Shown in pieces: positions 11,506 to 21,225 of a stretch of DNA of 64,000 nucleotides; positions within the stretch are counted from its first letter, which is position 1; each line of letters opens with the position of its first letter. This stretch comes from Methyloversatilis sp. RAC08 (GTDB lineage: Bacteria; Pseudomonadota; Gammaproteobacteria; Burkholderiales; Rhodocyclaceae). Both the position numbers and the translations under genes were made by a program. The stretch covers positions 2,728,001 through 2,792,000 of the forward strand of contig NZ_CP016448.1 of NCBI RefSeq assembly GCF_001713355.1, in the 5' to 3' direction. A model generated the notes under the pieces. That model saw only the letters and a list, made by a program, of their open reading frames with translations. It was not told the origin of the DNA and did no database searches.

Positions 11506-11507
11506 TC

Positions 11508-11732
11508 ATGGGTTCATTCAGCATTACGCACTGGCTTATCGTTCTGGTCATCGTGCTCCTCATCTTCGGCACGAAGAAGCTGCGCAACATCGGCTCTGAC
11601 CTTGGTGGTGCAGTCAAGGGTTTCAAGGACGGCGTGAAAGGGGGCGAAAACACCACCGACACGCCGGAGCAGCCGGCCGCGCAGGTTGGTCGCACCATCG
11701 ACGTCAAGGCCGAAGAGAAGATCAAGTCCTGA
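11508..11732 (+). CDS. tatA: Sec-independent translocase subunit TatA
   Basis: A 74-residue protein with one short N-terminal membrane helix ([18 protein letters not shown]), the FG hinge and an amphipathic helix [17 protein letters not shown], followed by a polar tail. TatA oligomerises to form the passage for folded twin-arginine proteins. The frame is open upstream inside the HIT gene, but ATG 11508 gives the true N-terminus. First of a tatABC cluster. Confidence 0.96.
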   Translation: MGSFSITHWLIVLVIVLLIFGTKKLRNIGSDLGGAVKGFKDGVKGGENTTDTPEQPAAQVGRTIDVKAEEKIKS

Positions 11733-11813
11733 CCCTTGTGACCGGCCGCCTGTCGGGTCGCGTCGTCACACGGCCACCGGGACGCAGTTCCCGGTGCCTC
11801 ATCCGTCCAGTCC

Positions 11814-12269
11814 ATGTTTGACATCGGTTTTTCCGAATTCCTGATCATCGGCGTCGTCGCGCTGCTGGTGCTCGGCCCCGAGAGGCTGCCGCGCGCTGCG
11901 CGCACGGCCGGGCATCTGCTTGGTCGTCTGAAGCGTTACGTGAGCGATGTGAAATCTGACATTTCGCGCGAAATGCAACTGGACGAGCTGCGCAAGCTGC
12001 AAGCCCAGGTTGAACAGCAGGTACGCGATGTCGAGCGTCAGGTCGATGAAACTGCGGCTGGCGTCAATAACGAAGCGGCCGGGCTGAGTGACCAGATGCG
12101 CGCAGCGATGGCCGAGCAGGACAAATACGCCGCTGTCGAAAACACCCTGATGGACCCGCCCCCGCCGGCCAACCCAGCCGTGCCGGCCGAAGATCCTGCA
12201 TCCGGCCAGCTGTCGCTCGACATCCCGCCGCCCGGCGCGATCGAGCCGGCGAATCGCGAAAAGGCATGA
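11814..12269 (+). CDS. tatB: Sec-independent translocase subunit TatB
   Basis: A 151-residue protein starting [20 protein letters not shown], with the conserved membrane Glu and [12 protein letters not shown] motif of TatB. An amphipathic, coil-forming region and a proline-rich tail follow. With TatC it forms the receptor for twin-arginine signal peptides. It lies 81 bases after tatA and 10 before tatC. Confidence 0.96.
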   Translation: MFDIGFSEFLIIGVVALLVLGPERLPRAARTAGHLLGRLKRYVSDVKSDISREMQLDELRKLQAQVEQQVRDVERQVDETAAGVNNEAAGLSDQMRAAMAEQDKYAAVENTLMDPPPPANPAVPAEDPASGQLSLDIPPPGAIEPANREKA

Positions 12270-12279
12270 GACGTCGGGT

Positions 12280-13026
12280 ATGAACGAACAGACCGAAAGC
12301 TTCGTATCCCATCTGGTCGAACTGCGCGACCGGCTGCTGCGCGCCGTCATTGCGGTGGTTGTGGTGTTCGTGTGCCTGATGCCCTGGGCGGCGGACATCT
12401 ACGACATCCTTGCCCATCCGCTGATGGTGGCGTTGCCGGAAGGCACGAAGATGATCGCCACCGGCGTCGTGACGCCGTTCTTCGTGCCGGTGAAGGTGAC
12501 GCTGATGCTCGCCTTCCTGATTTCGCTGCCGGTGGTGCTCTACCAGGTATGGGCCTTTATCGCGCCCGGTCTGTACGCGCACGAAAAGCGGCTCGGACTG
12601 CCGCTGATCATTGCCAGCACGCTGCTGTTCATCACCGGCATGGCTTTTTGCTACTTCCTAGTCTTCGGCGTCGTGTTCAGCTTCATCGCGGAATTTGCAC
12701 CGAAAAGCATCACGCCGGCGCCGGATATCGAGCAATACCTGTCCTTCGTGCTGACCATGTTCACCGCCTTCGGTGTCACGTTCGAAGTACCCATCGTGGT
12801 CATCGTGCTGGTGCGCTTCGGGCTGGTGACGATTGCGCAACTGAAGGAGGCTCGCCCTTACGTGATCGTCGGAGCCTTCGTCGTGGCGGCGATCGTCACA
12901 CCGCCGGATGTAGTGTCGCAGCTGCTGCTCGCGATACCTCTGTGCATTCTGTACGAGCTCGGCATCCTTTTTTCACGCTTCATCAAGGCGTCGCCCGAGC
13001 GCAGCAAGGCAGCGCAGGACGCCTGA
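12280..13026 (+). CDS. tatC: Sec-independent translocase subunit TatC
   Basis: A 248-residue inner-membrane protein with six predicted helices. The N-terminal SFVSHLVELRDRLLRAV signature and the periplasmic-loop FIAPGLYAHEKR motif are diagnostic. TatC binds the twin-arginine signal. It ends the his-HIT-tat run. Its TGA abuts the stop of the convergent HtrA-like protease with no spacer, leaving no room for a terminator between them. Confidence 0.97.
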   Translation: MNEQTESFVSHLVELRDRLLRAVIAVVVVFVCLMPWAADIYDILAHPLMVALPEGTKMIATGVVTPFFVPVKVTLMLAFLISLPVVLYQVWAFIAPGLYAHEKRLGLPLIIASTLLFITGMAFCYFLVFGVVFSFIAEFAPKSITPAPDIEQYLSFVLTMFTAFGVTFEVPIVVIVLVRFGLVTIAQLKEARPYVIVGAFVVAAIVTPPDVVSQLLLAIPLCILYELGILFSRFIKASPERSKAAQDA

Positions 13027-14229
13027 TCACTCGTCGCGGCGCTGCACCTGCGCGGTGACGGGGCGCTTGCCGACCGTCACACCGAGATCCTTTTCGCCGC
13101 CGCTGCGGTAGATTTTCAGCGTAGCCTGCTGACCCGGCACGAGGGCCGCGATCAGCTGCAGCATGCCCGAGGCGTCCTTCACCTTCCTGCCATCGACTTC
13201 GAGCAGCACATCGCCCGGGCGGACGCCGCCACGATCGGCCGGACTGCCGCGCATCACACCGGCGATCAGTGCGCCACCAGTCGCGGGGACCTTGAAGCTT
13301 TCCGCCAGTTCGGGCGTCAGTTCCTGAACTTCCACGCCGACCCAGCCACGTGTGACCGAACCGTTGGCGACGATCTGTTCCATCACGCTGCGTGCCGTGC
13401 TGACCGGAATCGCGAAACCGATGCCCAGCGAGCCGCCGCTGCGCGAGTAGATCGCGGTGTTGATGCCGACCAGATTGCCATCGGCATCGACCAGTGCGCC
13501 GCCCGAATTGCCCGGGTTGATCGCGGCATCGGTCTGGATGAAGTTCTCGAAGGTGTTGATGCCCAACTGCGAGCGGCCGAGCGCCGACACGATGCCCATC
13601 GTGACGGTCTGCCCGACGTCGAACGGGTTGCCGATGGCCAGCACCACGTCACCGATGCGCAGACCGTCGGTCTCACCGAAACTGGCCGCCGGCAATTTGT
13701 TAGGCGCCTTGACACGCAGCACTGCCAGATCGGATTCGGGGTCGCTTCCGATCAGCGTTGCCGGATACTTGCCGCCGTCGTTCAGCGATACCTCGATCTC
13801 GTCGGCGGCCTCAACCACATGGTTGTTGGTGAGCACTACGCCATCCTCGCTGACGATGACGCCGGAACCGAGTCCCATCTGGCGCTGTGGCTGATTGCCG
13901 AGCCGGTCGCCGAAAAAGTGCCGGAACACCGGATCATTCATCAGCGGGTGCTGCGGGGTCTTCACCGCCTTGGTCGTAAACACATGTACCACCGAAGGTA
14001 GCGCCTTCTGCGCCGCATCCGCGTAGGTCACGACCCTGGCGGCTTCGATGCGCGCGGGGGCCGTCACCACATCCGGCAGCAGGGCTGCCTGTGAGGCAGA
14101 TACCGTCGCACCGCCGCCTGACTGGCCATTGCGTGCCGGCAACCAATCGGGGCGCAGCGTCGCAATGACGAAAAGCACGGCCAGTGCGGCCGTGACCGAT
14201 TGAGCGAAGACAAGCCACAGACGCTGCAT
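13027..14229 (-). CDS. HtrA/DegS-like periplasmic serine protease with one PDZ domain
   Basis: A 400-residue trypsin-like protease anchored by an N-terminal hydrophobic segment ([16 protein letters not shown]). The catalytic His is in [15 protein letters not shown], Asp in ESDLAVLRV and Ser in [14 protein letters not shown]. One C-terminal PDZ domain follows ([18 protein letters not shown]). One PDZ and a retained anchor point to the DegS/AlgW type that starts envelope-stress cleavage, though other degQ-like roles are possible. ATG 14229 is chosen as the start; 27 bases separate it from the divergent Nif3 gene. Confidence 0.92.
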   Translation of the reverse strand: MQRLWLVFAQSVTAALAVLFVIATLRPDWLPARNGQSGGGATVSASQAALLPDVVTAPARIEAARVVTYADAAQKALPSVVHVFTTKAVKTPQHPLMNDPVFRHFFGDRLGNQPQRQMGLGSGVIVSEDGVVLTNNHVVEAADEIEVSLNDGGKYPATLIGSDPESDLAVLRVKAPNKLPAASFGETDGLRIGDVVLAIGNPFDVGQTVTMGIVSALGRSQLGINTFENFIQTDAAINPGNSGGALVDADGNLVGINTAIYSRSGGSLGIGFAIPVSTARSVMEQIVANGSVTRGWVGVEVQELTPELAESFKVPATGGALIAGVMRGSPADRGGVRPGDVLLEVDGRKVKDASGMLQLIAALVPGQQATLKIYRSGGEKDLGVTVGKRPVTAQVQRRDE

Positions 14230-14256
14230 AATCAGGAAATGGAAACCGGGGGGAAA

Positions 14257-15003
14257 ATGGACAGGACGCAGCTGCAAAGACATCTCGATGAACTGCTGGA
14301 TGCCGCGCGCTTCAAGGATTATTGCCCAAACGGACTGCAAGTGGAAGGCGCGTCAGAGGTGTCGAAAATCGTCTGCGGTGTCAGTGCCAGCCTGGCCCTG
14401 ATCGATGCTGCAATCGAGCGCGATGCGCAGGCCTTGCTGGTGCACCACGGCTGGTTCTGGCGCGGTGAGGATGGCCGGGTGACCGGTATCCGACGCGCCC
14501 GGATCGCGCGCGTGCTGGCGCATGACATCAACCTGTTTGCCTATCACCTGCCGCTGGATGCGCATCCCGAACTGGGCAACAACGCGCGCCTCGGCCGCCT
14601 GCTCGGTTTCCGGCCGACCGGCACGACCGGAGAACAGGGTTTGCTATGGCTGGGGGAGCCCGGGCAGCCGGCTACGGCTGGCGAACTGTGCAAACGTGCC
14701 GAGATCGTGCTTGGGCGCACGCCCTTGCTGGTCGGTGACCCGCAGCGCAGGGTGCATCGCGTCGCCTGGTGCACCGGCGGGGCGCAGGGATACTTCGAAC
14801 AGGCTATCGATGCCGGAGTCGATCTGTACATATCGGGCGAAATTTCCGAACCGACCACCCATCTCGCGCGCGAGTCGGGCGTGCCCTATATCGCAGCCGG
14901 TCATCATGCGACCGAGCGCTATGGCGTCATGGCACTGGGCGCTCATCTGGCCGAGCGTTTCGGCGTGACCGTCGAGTTCGTCGATATCGACAATCCGGCT
15001 TGA
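14257..15003 (+). CDS. Nif3-like dinuclear metal-centre hexameric protein
   Basis: About 248 residues starting at ATG 14257 after a GGGGGG site. N-terminal [22 protein letters not shown] and the metal ligands in [12 protein letters not shown] and [11 protein letters not shown] are typical of the YbgI/Nif3 family. These form toroid hexamers with two metals per subunit. YbgI has been associated with nickel handling and GTP cyclohydrolase-like activity, but a general function is not settled. Divergent from the HtrA gene, convergent with the FimV-like gene. Confidence 0.93.
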   Translation: MDRTQLQRHLDELLDAARFKDYCPNGLQVEGASEVSKIVCGVSASLALIDAAIERDAQALLVHHGWFWRGEDGRVTGIRRARIARVLAHDINLFAYHLPLDAHPELGNNARLGRLLGFRPTGTTGEQGLLWLGEPGQPATAGELCKRAEIVLGRTPLLVGDPQRRVHRVAWCTGGAQGYFEQAIDAGVDLYISGEISEPTTHLARESGVPYIAAGHHATERYGVMALGAHLAERFGVTVEFVDIDNPA

Positions 15004-15008
15004 TCCGC

Positions 15009-15031
15009 GCACTGCTGTCTTACAGCAGTGC
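15009..15031. terminator. Hairpin between convergent Nif3-like and FimV-like genes
   Basis: A perfect 10-bp stem (15009-15018 with 15022-15031) and a 3-base loop. It spans the 16-base gap between the two stop codons and includes the stop codon of the FimV-like gene. No T-run follows on either strand. Position suggests a bidirectional transcript end or 3'-end stabiliser. Confidence 0.4.
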
Positions 15032-17215
15032 CAGCCGGGACGTCTGGGTTTCGGTGATCGACGGGTTGGCGATCAGCCATTCGAGCATGGCCTTCAACAG
15101 CAGGATGTCGTCGATCACACCGAGCGGGAAGCCGACGCGGGCACCGGCGCGGTTGTCCCGCAGCAACTCCACCAGGTAGTCCAGACAATCCTGGTTCGGC
15201 CAGCTCGCATTGATGCGCGCCATGATGTGTCCGAACTGCTCGACCGATTCCGACGTAGTGGGACCGCTGAAATGCTCCCAGTCCGGCACCTTGGCGTTGA
15301 ATGCGCGATTCAGCTTGGGCGCAAGATCGTCATATTCGCCGCGCCGGCCGCTCGAGTGGTAAAGATCGAGCAGCTTGAGCCACGGAATGATCGACTCCTT
15401 CGGGTAATCGCGCAGGAATTCGGACAGCGTCTGCGCCGCGCCTTCGGCACGACCGAAGGACATCATGATTTCGGCCAGTTCGAGCACGTGCTCGGGGGAC
15501 GGCGGCGCCTCTTCATTGGCGGGCCGGGCGGTCTGGTCGAAACTGAGGGCAGTGGGTGTGGTGGCCGTACTGCTGACCAGCCTCGGCCCGAGCGGTGCAG
15601 CGCTGGGTGCGGTTGCGCCAAGGCTGCTCGTCGAACCGGTGAAGCTGTCGAATTCGAGGTCGAGCCGAATCGGCGTCCCCGCTTCGTTTCCGTCGATCTG
15701 CCCCAGTTCGAAATCAACGGCGTGCGCATCTGCGGAAGTCGTTGCGTCCGCGACGGGGCGGTGCTGCGCAATATTCAGGTCCTCAATGTTCTCGGCGGGT
15801 GCTTCGCCGGGAAAATGTTCGAACGAGGGGGTTTCGGGCGCGCCTGCAGTCGGCCGGACCGGATATTCGGGGGCATTTTGCCGGGGCGGCATCCCGGTCG
15901 TCGTAGCCGCATCATCCTGCGCGGCCTGCGTGTCCACCGTCAGCGGCGGCAGTGTCTGGCTCATCATCATGCGGGTGATGGCCTCTTCGGCATGGCGGCT
16001 GCGCAAGGCTGCGGTGGCCGCGAGCTTGCGGGCGCGACGGCGCCATATCCAGGCGCCGGCCAGTACGGAACCGGCGGCCAGTGCACCGAGTGCTGCGACC
16101 AGCCAGTTCACGCCGCTCGCCTCGGGGGCATCCGGCACGGTATCGGGTGGCAGCTTGTTGATGACACGTACCGGTTCGTTGGTCAGTCCGGCGGGCGGCG
16201 CGACAACCTCGTCCGGTTTTGATGGTGCCTCGGCCGCGTCAGATTCGATCGTCGGGCTGTCTTCGGCAGGCGCCTGCTGAATCAAGGCATCCGGTTCGAC
16301 GGTGGATGCCGCTGGCGCTGCCTGCGTGACGTCAGGCCGGGCAGTGACGGGCGTCGAGGCTTGCTCCGGCGGCAAGGCGGCGTTCATCGATGTTTCGGTC
16401 CGACCGAGCTGCTTCTGCAGTTCGGCCATGCGTGCCTCGAGCTGCTTGACCTTGTCGGCGATGGCGAGATGGGTCGCGATCTGCTCGTCGAGCGCGGCGA
16501 GCAGCCGCTGCTCCGTGCGCAGCACCTCGCGTTGGGCTTCACTGGCCTCGGCGCGGCGCGACAGGCCACCCGACATTTTCAGTCCGTTCCCGGCATCGGC
16601 ATTTGGCGCCACCCACAGGCGGTCGACAGTCACGGCTTCCTTCGGGCGTCGCGTCTTGCGTTCCGGCCTCGGCTTCGGCTGCGCTGGCTGCTCATTGGCC
16701 ACGGATGCCGTCGGGGCGTTGATCGGGGGGCTGGCCGCAGCACGGCGTGCCGGAACCACTGCGGGTGCAGTCGGTGCGGGCGCCACGGTGTCCTCGATCT
16801 GCGGCGCGCCGGACGGCTGCATCAACACGGCGTATTCGCGCGCCAGTTCGAAGCCACAGCCTATCCGCACGCCGACCATCAGGATCGGTTCGTTGATGGC
16901 TTGCGCGCTGCTGATGAAAACGGTGCGCCCCTGCGTGCGGATGCGGGCACTCGACAGCCACGGCAGATCGTCCGCCGCAGCCGTGGCCGGCGCATCGATC
17001 GAAAAGCAGGTGCTGGCCGGAACAGCTTCACCTTCACCGAGTACGTTGATTTCTGCGCGGAACGGCTCGCCGATGACCGATTTGGTCCTGATCGCACCCA
17101 ATCCGAGTGCGAACGCATCCTGTGCGTGCAGACCTGCAGCGAGCAACGCGGCTGCAAGAAGGGTCGGACGCAAGTAGTGAAGCGTGCGTGGATGTAGCGG
17201 ACGTCGAGGGGTCAC
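15020..17215 (-). CDS. FimV-like pilus assembly/polarity protein
   Basis: A 731-residue protein with a signal peptide (about 37 residues) and a FimV-type periplasmic start, LGLGAIRTKSVIGEPFRAEI. A low-complexity stretch and a coiled coil (about residues 225-275) follow. One transmembrane helix lies near residues 368-390 with an RRRARK stop-transfer. The acidic cytoplasmic part ends in a helical TPR-like domain. I do not see a LysM domain. FimV organises type IV pili and pole-localised signalling, and in Pseudomonas affects cAMP through the cyclase. That makes its presence in the same window as a cyclase and pilA suggestive. Confidence 0.8.
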   Translation of the reverse strand: MTPRRPLHPRTLHYLRPTLLAAALLAAGLHAQDAFALGLGAIRTKSVIGEPFRAEINVLGEGEAVPASTCFSIDAPATAAADDLPWLSSARIRTQGRTVFISSAQAINEPILMVGVRIGCGFELAREYAVLMQPSGAPQIEDTVAPAPTAPAVVPARRAAASPPINAPTASVANEQPAQPKPRPERKTRRPKEAVTVDRLWVAPNADAGNGLKMSGGLSRRAEASEAQREVLRTEQRLLAALDEQIATHLAIADKVKQLEARMAELQKQLGRTETSMNAALPPEQASTPVTARPDVTQAAPAASTVEPDALIQQAPAEDSPTIESDAAEAPSKPDEVVAPPAGLTNEPVRVINKLPPDTVPDAPEASGVNWLVAALGALAAGSVLAGAWIWRRRARKLAATAALRSRHAEEAITRMMMSQTLPPLTVDTQAAQDDAATTTGMPPRQNAPEYPVRPTAGAPETPSFEHFPGEAPAENIEDLNIAQHRPVADATTSADAHAVDFELGQIDGNEAGTPIRLDLEFDSFTGSTSSLGATAPSAAPLGPRLVSSTATTPTALSFDQTARPANEEAPPSPEHVLELAEIMMSFGRAEGAAQTLSEFLRDYPKESIIPWLKLLDLYHSSGRRGEYDDLAPKLNRAFNAKVPDWEHFSGPTTSESVEQFGHIMARINASWPNQDCLDYLVELLRDNRAGARVGFPLGVIDDILLLKAMLEWLIANPSITETQTSRLALL

Positions 17216-17384
17216 AAGGATCTCCGAACCTGCATGCGCCTGAGAGAATTGATCGATGTCAGTTCTTTCGGCCGCAAGAGGGGAAACTTTACTTTAATGG
17301 CGCAATCCGGCCCGAGCCGCGCCGTGCCAAGCGATGCCGCTGCAGGCAAACTTGTGTGTCACGACAATCCTGCAGGTGCCTGCC

Positions 17385-18083
17385 ATGCCGATGCTGCTGT
17401 TTCCGCTGCCTCGACCGACGCTTCCGGTACGCGGTGAAGAAGCCCTTTTTCCGGTTCGGCGCATCTATTGTGTCGGGCGAAATTACGCCGAGCACGCGCG
17501 GGAGATGGGCCATGATCCGGCCCTCGAAGCGCCTTTTTTCTTTGCCAAGCCAGCCGATGCGCTTGTAAACGCGCCCGCTGCGGTGGCCTATCCGCCTGCG
17601 ACACGTGACCTGCAGCATGAAGTGGAACTGGTGGTGGCGCTGCACGGGGGTGGTCGCAACCTGGACAGTGCGCAGGCGCGCGCCTGCATCTTCGGCTACG
17701 GCGTCGGGCTGGACCTGACCCGGCGCGACCTGCAGCGTGCGGCACGCGACAAGGGGCAGCCATGGGACATGGGCAAGGGCTTCGACCAGAGTGCGCCCGT
17801 ATCGCAACTGGTGCCGGCCACGTTGTGCGGACATCCGCGCGTCGGGCAGATCGAACTGTCGGTGAACGGGCAGTTGCGTCAGCGGGGCGACCTGTCCGAC
17901 ATGATTCTGGATGTCGACACGCTGTTGATCAGGCTTTCGCGGCTGGTCGAACTGTGCGCGGGCGATCTGCTGTTCACCGGCACGCCGGCGGGCGTTGCGG
18001 CACTGCAACCCGGCGACCGCGTTGACGCACGCGTAGACGGTGTTGCCGAGCTCAGGGTGGATATTGCGCCGCCGCAAGATTGA
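17385..18083 (+). CDS. Fumarylacetoacetate hydrolase family protein
   Basis: About 232 residues from ATG 17385, preceded by AGGTG. The signature IYCVGRNYAEHAREMGHDP and the metal-binding HEVELVVAL region identify the FAH superfamily. Members are Mg-dependent hydrolases, decarboxylases or acylpyruvases of 2-keto acids. The small single-domain form here resembles acylpyruvate/oxaloacetate-acting members. Two later Met codons and one earlier are possible starts. No linked catabolic genes define the substrate. Confidence 0.9.
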   Translation: MPMLLFPLPRPTLPVRGEEALFPVRRIYCVGRNYAEHAREMGHDPALEAPFFFAKPADALVNAPAAVAYPPATRDLQHEVELVVALHGGGRNLDSAQARACIFGYGVGLDLTRRDLQRAARDKGQPWDMGKGFDQSAPVSQLVPATLCGHPRVGQIELSVNGQLRQRGDLSDMILDVDTLLIRLSRLVELCAGDLLFTGTPAGVAALQPGDRVDARVDGVAELRVDIAPPQD

Positions 18084-18105
18084 TCGGCGTTTTGCCGTTG
18101 CGAGG

Positions 18106-18133
18106 TTTCAGCGCAGCTTATGAGCTGTATAAT
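18106..18133 (+). promoter_or_regulatory. Candidate sigma-70 promoter for sucCD
   Basis: A perfect TATAAT at 18128-18133 lies 141 bases before sucC, with a poor -35-like TTTCAG 16 bases upstream. The -10 box is strong, but the -35 is weak, so an activator or alternative spacing may apply. The 5' leader would be about 130 bases. Confidence 0.45.
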
Positions 18134-18273
18134 TATGGATTATACGAGGCGGTGCGCACGCCGCCCCGTTGGATGGTGCGCCAACCGGCGCCCCGTGCCT
18201 GAAGGACCTGTCCGGTGGAACGCGCCGGGCAGGCATTCCAGCAACAGTGCGGACAACAAGGCGAGGAATACGC

Positions 18274-19440
18274 ATGAAGATCCATGAGTATCAGGCGAAA
18301 GAGGTATTGCGCCGTTTCGGTGTAGTGACACCGCGGGGCGTGCCCTGCTTCGAAGCTGATCAGGCCGTGGCAGCGGCCGAGTCGCTGGGTGGCAAGGTAT
18401 GGGTGGTGAAGGCGCAGATTCACGCCGGTGGCCGCGGCAAGGGCGGCGGCGTCAAGGTGGCCAAGTCGCTCGACGAGGTGCGTGAATTCGCCAATCAGAT
18501 CATGGGCATGCAGCTGGTGACTCACCAGACCGGCCCGGCGGGCCAGAAGGTCCGCCGCCTGCTGATCGAGGAAGGCGCCGACATCAGGAAGGAATACTAC
18601 GTCGCCGCGCTGACGGACCGCGCCACGCAGAAGGTGGCGCTGATGGCGTCCAGCGAAGGCGGCATGGACATCGAGGAAGTCGCCCACAACACGCCGGAAA
18701 AGATCATCAAGGTGTTCGTCGATCCGCTGGTCGGACTGACCGACGCGCAGGCGAAGGAACTGGCGGATGGCATCGGCGTTCCGGCGGCGTCGCAGGCCCA
18801 GGCCATCGACACCTTCAGGAAGTTGTACACCTGCTACATGGAAACCGACGCCTCGCTGGCGGAGATCAATCCGTTGATTCTCGAAGGCAACGGCAACATC
18901 AAGGCGCTGGACGCCAAGTTCAATTTCGACTCGAACGCGCTTTACCGTCACGAAGACATCGTGGCCTTCCGTGATCTGGACGAAGAAGATCCGGCGGAAA
19001 TCGAAGCGTCGAAGTTCGATCTGTCCTACGTGTCGCTGGACGGCAACATCGGCTGCCTGGTCAATGGCGCCGGTCTGGCTATGGCCACGATGGACGTGAT
19101 CAAGCTGTACGGCGCCGAGCCGGCCAACTTCCTCGATGTCGGCGGTGGTGCCACGACCGAGAAGGTGACCGAGGCGTTCAAGATCATGCTGCGCAATCCC
19201 AATGTACGCGGCATCCTGGTCAACATCTTCGGCGGCATCATGCGCTGCGACACCATTGCGACCGGCGTGGTCGCCGCGGCGCGCGAAGTGCACCTGACCG
19301 TGCCGCTGGTGGTGCGCATGAAGGGCACCAATGAAGACCTGGGCAAGCAGATCCTGAAGGATTCGGGTCTGCCCATCATTGCGGCCGACAGCATGGCGGA
19401 TGCGGCACAGAAGATCGTGGCCGCCGTGGCCGGACACTGA
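18274..19440 (+). CDS. sucC: Succinyl-CoA synthetase, beta subunit
   Basis: A 388-residue ATP-grasp subunit, exactly the length of the E. coli protein. It starts [17 protein letters not shown] and carries the nucleotide-binding [14 protein letters not shown] segment and the C-terminal [13 protein letters not shown] CoA-ligase motif. With SucD it converts succinyl-CoA, phosphate and NDP to succinate, CoA and NTP in the TCA cycle. ATG 18274 was chosen over an upstream in-frame codon because it gives the family N-terminus. Confidence 0.98.
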   Translation: MKIHEYQAKEVLRRFGVVTPRGVPCFEADQAVAAAESLGGKVWVVKAQIHAGGRGKGGGVKVAKSLDEVREFANQIMGMQLVTHQTGPAGQKVRRLLIEEGADIRKEYYVAALTDRATQKVALMASSEGGMDIEEVAHNTPEKIIKVFVDPLVGLTDAQAKELADGIGVPAASQAQAIDTFRKLYTCYMETDASLAEINPLILEGNGNIKALDAKFNFDSNALYRHEDIVAFRDLDEEDPAEIEASKFDLSYVSLDGNIGCLVNGAGLAMATMDVIKLYGAEPANFLDVGGGATTEKVTEAFKIMLRNPNVRGILVNIFGGIMRCDTIATGVVAAAREVHLTVPLVVRMKGTNEDLGKQILKDSGLPIIAADSMADAAQKIVAAVAGH

Positions 19441-19454
19441 GGGGAACACAACAC

Positions 19455-20348
19455 ATGTCGATTCTGATCAACAAGGACACCAAGGTCATCACCCAGGGCA
19501 TCACCGGGAAGACTGGCCAGTTCCACACCCGCATGTGCCGCGACTACGCGAACGGCAAGAACTGCTTCGTCGCCGGCGTCAATCCCAAGAAGGCAGGCGA
19601 AGACTTCGAAGGCATTCCGATCCACGCCACCGTGGCGGAAGCCAAGGCGGCAACCGGCGCCACCGTGTCGGTGGTCTATGTGCCGCCCCCGGGCGCGGCC
19701 GCTGCAATCTGGGAAGCGGTCGAAGCCGACCTCGATCTGGTCATCTGCATCACCGAAGGCATTCCGGTGCGCGACATGCTGATGGTGCGCAACCGGATGA
19801 AGGCCAAGGAGGCAGCCGGCGGCAAGCGCACGCGACTGCTCGGTCCGAACTGCCCGGGTCTGATCACGCCGGACGAAATCAAGATCGGCATCATGCCGGG
19901 CCATATCCACAAGAAGGGCCGCATAGGCGTGGTCAGCCGCTCCGGCACGCTCACCTACGAAGCAGTCGGTCAGCTGAGCGAGATCGGCCTCGGCCAGTCG
20001 AGCGCTGTCGGCATCGGTGGCGACCCGATCAACGGTCTGAAGCACATCGAAGTGATGCAGCTGTTCAACGATGATCCGGACACTGACGCGGTCATCATGA
20101 TCGGTGAAATCGGCGGTCCGGATGAAGCGGAAGCGGCCGAGTGGTGCAAGGCCAACATGAAGAAACCCATCGTCGGTTTCATCGCAGGCGTCACCGCGCC
20201 GGCCGGCAAACGCATGGGCCACGCCGGTGCGCTGATTTCCGGCGGTGCCGACACGGCCGATGCCAAGCTGGAAATCATGGAGGCGTGCGGCTTCACGGTG
20301 ACGCGCAATCCGTCGGAAATGGGCAAGCTGCTCAAGGGGCTGCTCTGA
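19455..20348 (+). CDS. sucD: Succinyl-CoA synthetase, alpha subunit
   Basis: A 297-residue subunit with an N-terminal Rossmann CoA-binding domain (TGKTGQFHTRMCRDY) and the phosphohistidine loop GKRMGHAGALISGG. It lies 14 bases after sucC behind an AGGGGAA site, forming the sucCD operon. A strong terminator follows 32 bases after the stop. Confidence 0.98.
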   Translation: MSILINKDTKVITQGITGKTGQFHTRMCRDYANGKNCFVAGVNPKKAGEDFEGIPIHATVAEAKAATGATVSVVYVPPPGAAAAIWEAVEADLDLVICITEGIPVRDMLMVRNRMKAKEAAGGKRTRLLGPNCPGLITPDEIKIGIMPGHIHKKGRIGVVSRSGTLTYEAVGQLSEIGLGQSSAVGIGGDPINGLKHIEVMQLFNDDPDTDAVIMIGEIGGPDEAEAAEWCKANMKKPIVGFIAGVTAPAGKRMGHAGALISGGADTADAKLEIMEACGFTVTRNPSEMGKLLKGLL

Positions 20349-20380
20349 TTCCGGCGCACTGACGGACAGAGGTGACGAAG

Positions 20381-20410
20381 AAGGCCACCGCCTGGGCGGT
20401 GGCCTTTTCA
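20381..20410 (+). terminator. Intrinsic terminator of sucCD
   Basis: A perfect 10-bp GC-rich stem (20383-20392 with 20395-20404) with a very tight 2-base loop, which in practice would open to 4 bases. TTTT follows. It closes the sucCD operon before the TerC-family gene. Confidence 0.85.
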
Positions 20411-20475
20411 TTTGTGCTCGTCATGCGGCAGCACCGGTAGAATCCGCGCTTCCGCAATTCGAATGCAAGACCATC

Positions 20476-21219
20476 ATGGATTTCAGTTCTCCCGAATTCT
20501 GGCTCGCTGTCGGTCAGATCATCATGATCGACATCCTGCTCGGCGGCGACAACGCGGTGGTGATCGCGCTGGCCTGCCGCAAACTGCCGCCGGCGCAGCG
20601 TCGACTGGGCATCATGTGGGGTACCGCCGGGGCCGTCGTGTTGCGCGTGGTGCTCATCATGTTTGCGCTGACGCTGCTCAAGCTGCCTTTCCTGAAGCTG
20701 ATCGGCGCGCTGCTGCTGCTGTGGATCGGCATCAAGCTGCTGATGGCCGATGATGATGATGACCACGCCAACATCAAACCCAGCGACAAGCTGTGGGCCG
20801 CAGTGAAGACCGTCATCGTGGCCGACTTCGTGATGAGCCTCGACAACGTGATTGCCATCGCCGGCGCAGCCGAAGGTGCCGGTGCCGATCACCAGTTCGC
20901 GCTGGTGGTATTCGGCCTGGTCGTGTCGATCCCCATCATCGTGTGGGGCAGCCAGATCGTGCTGGGACTGATGACCCGATACCCCATCATCATCACGCTC
21001 GGTGCAATGTTGCTCGGCTGGATCGCCGGCACCATGGCAGTCGGCGATCCGGCGATCACGCCTTATCTGCCGCTGATCGAGCCCGCTACGCCGACGGCGG
21101 CGCCGGAAGCGATTGCGGCCGTGCGCTACGGCGCAGGCATCGCCGGCGCGATCTTCGTGCTGGCACTCGGCAAGGTCCTCGGCGCGCGCAACAAGCCGGT
21201 CGACTACCCGATCCAGTAA
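20476..21219 (+). CDS. TerC family integral membrane protein (YjbE-like)
   Basis: A 247-residue protein with about seven membrane helices. It carries the paired family motifs GGDNAVVIAL (helix 1) and DFVMSLDNVIA (mid-protein), whose acidic residues lie in the membrane. A charged MADDDDDHAN loop separates the halves. TerC proteins are linked to metal (often manganese) efflux and tellurite resistance; the exact substrate here is unknown. It is 6 bases upstream of the next gene, likely one operon. Confidence 0.9.
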   Translation: MDFSSPEFWLAVGQIIMIDILLGGDNAVVIALACRKLPPAQRRLGIMWGTAGAVVLRVVLIMFALTLLKLPFLKLIGALLLLWIGIKLLMADDDDDHANIKPSDKLWAAVKTVIVADFVMSLDNVIAIAGAAEGAGADHQFALVVFGLVVSIPIIVWGSQIVLGLMTRYPIIITLGAMLLGWIAGTMAVGDPAITPYLPLIEPATPTAAPEAIAAVRYGAGIAGAIFVLALGKVLGARNKPVDYPIQ

Positions 21220-21225
21220 CCCGCC

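Noticed and set aside
20749-20763. GAT trinucleotide run as a contingency repeat
   Set aside because: Only about five units, encoding an Asp-rich loop; a change in number would be in frame, and nothing indicates phase variation.
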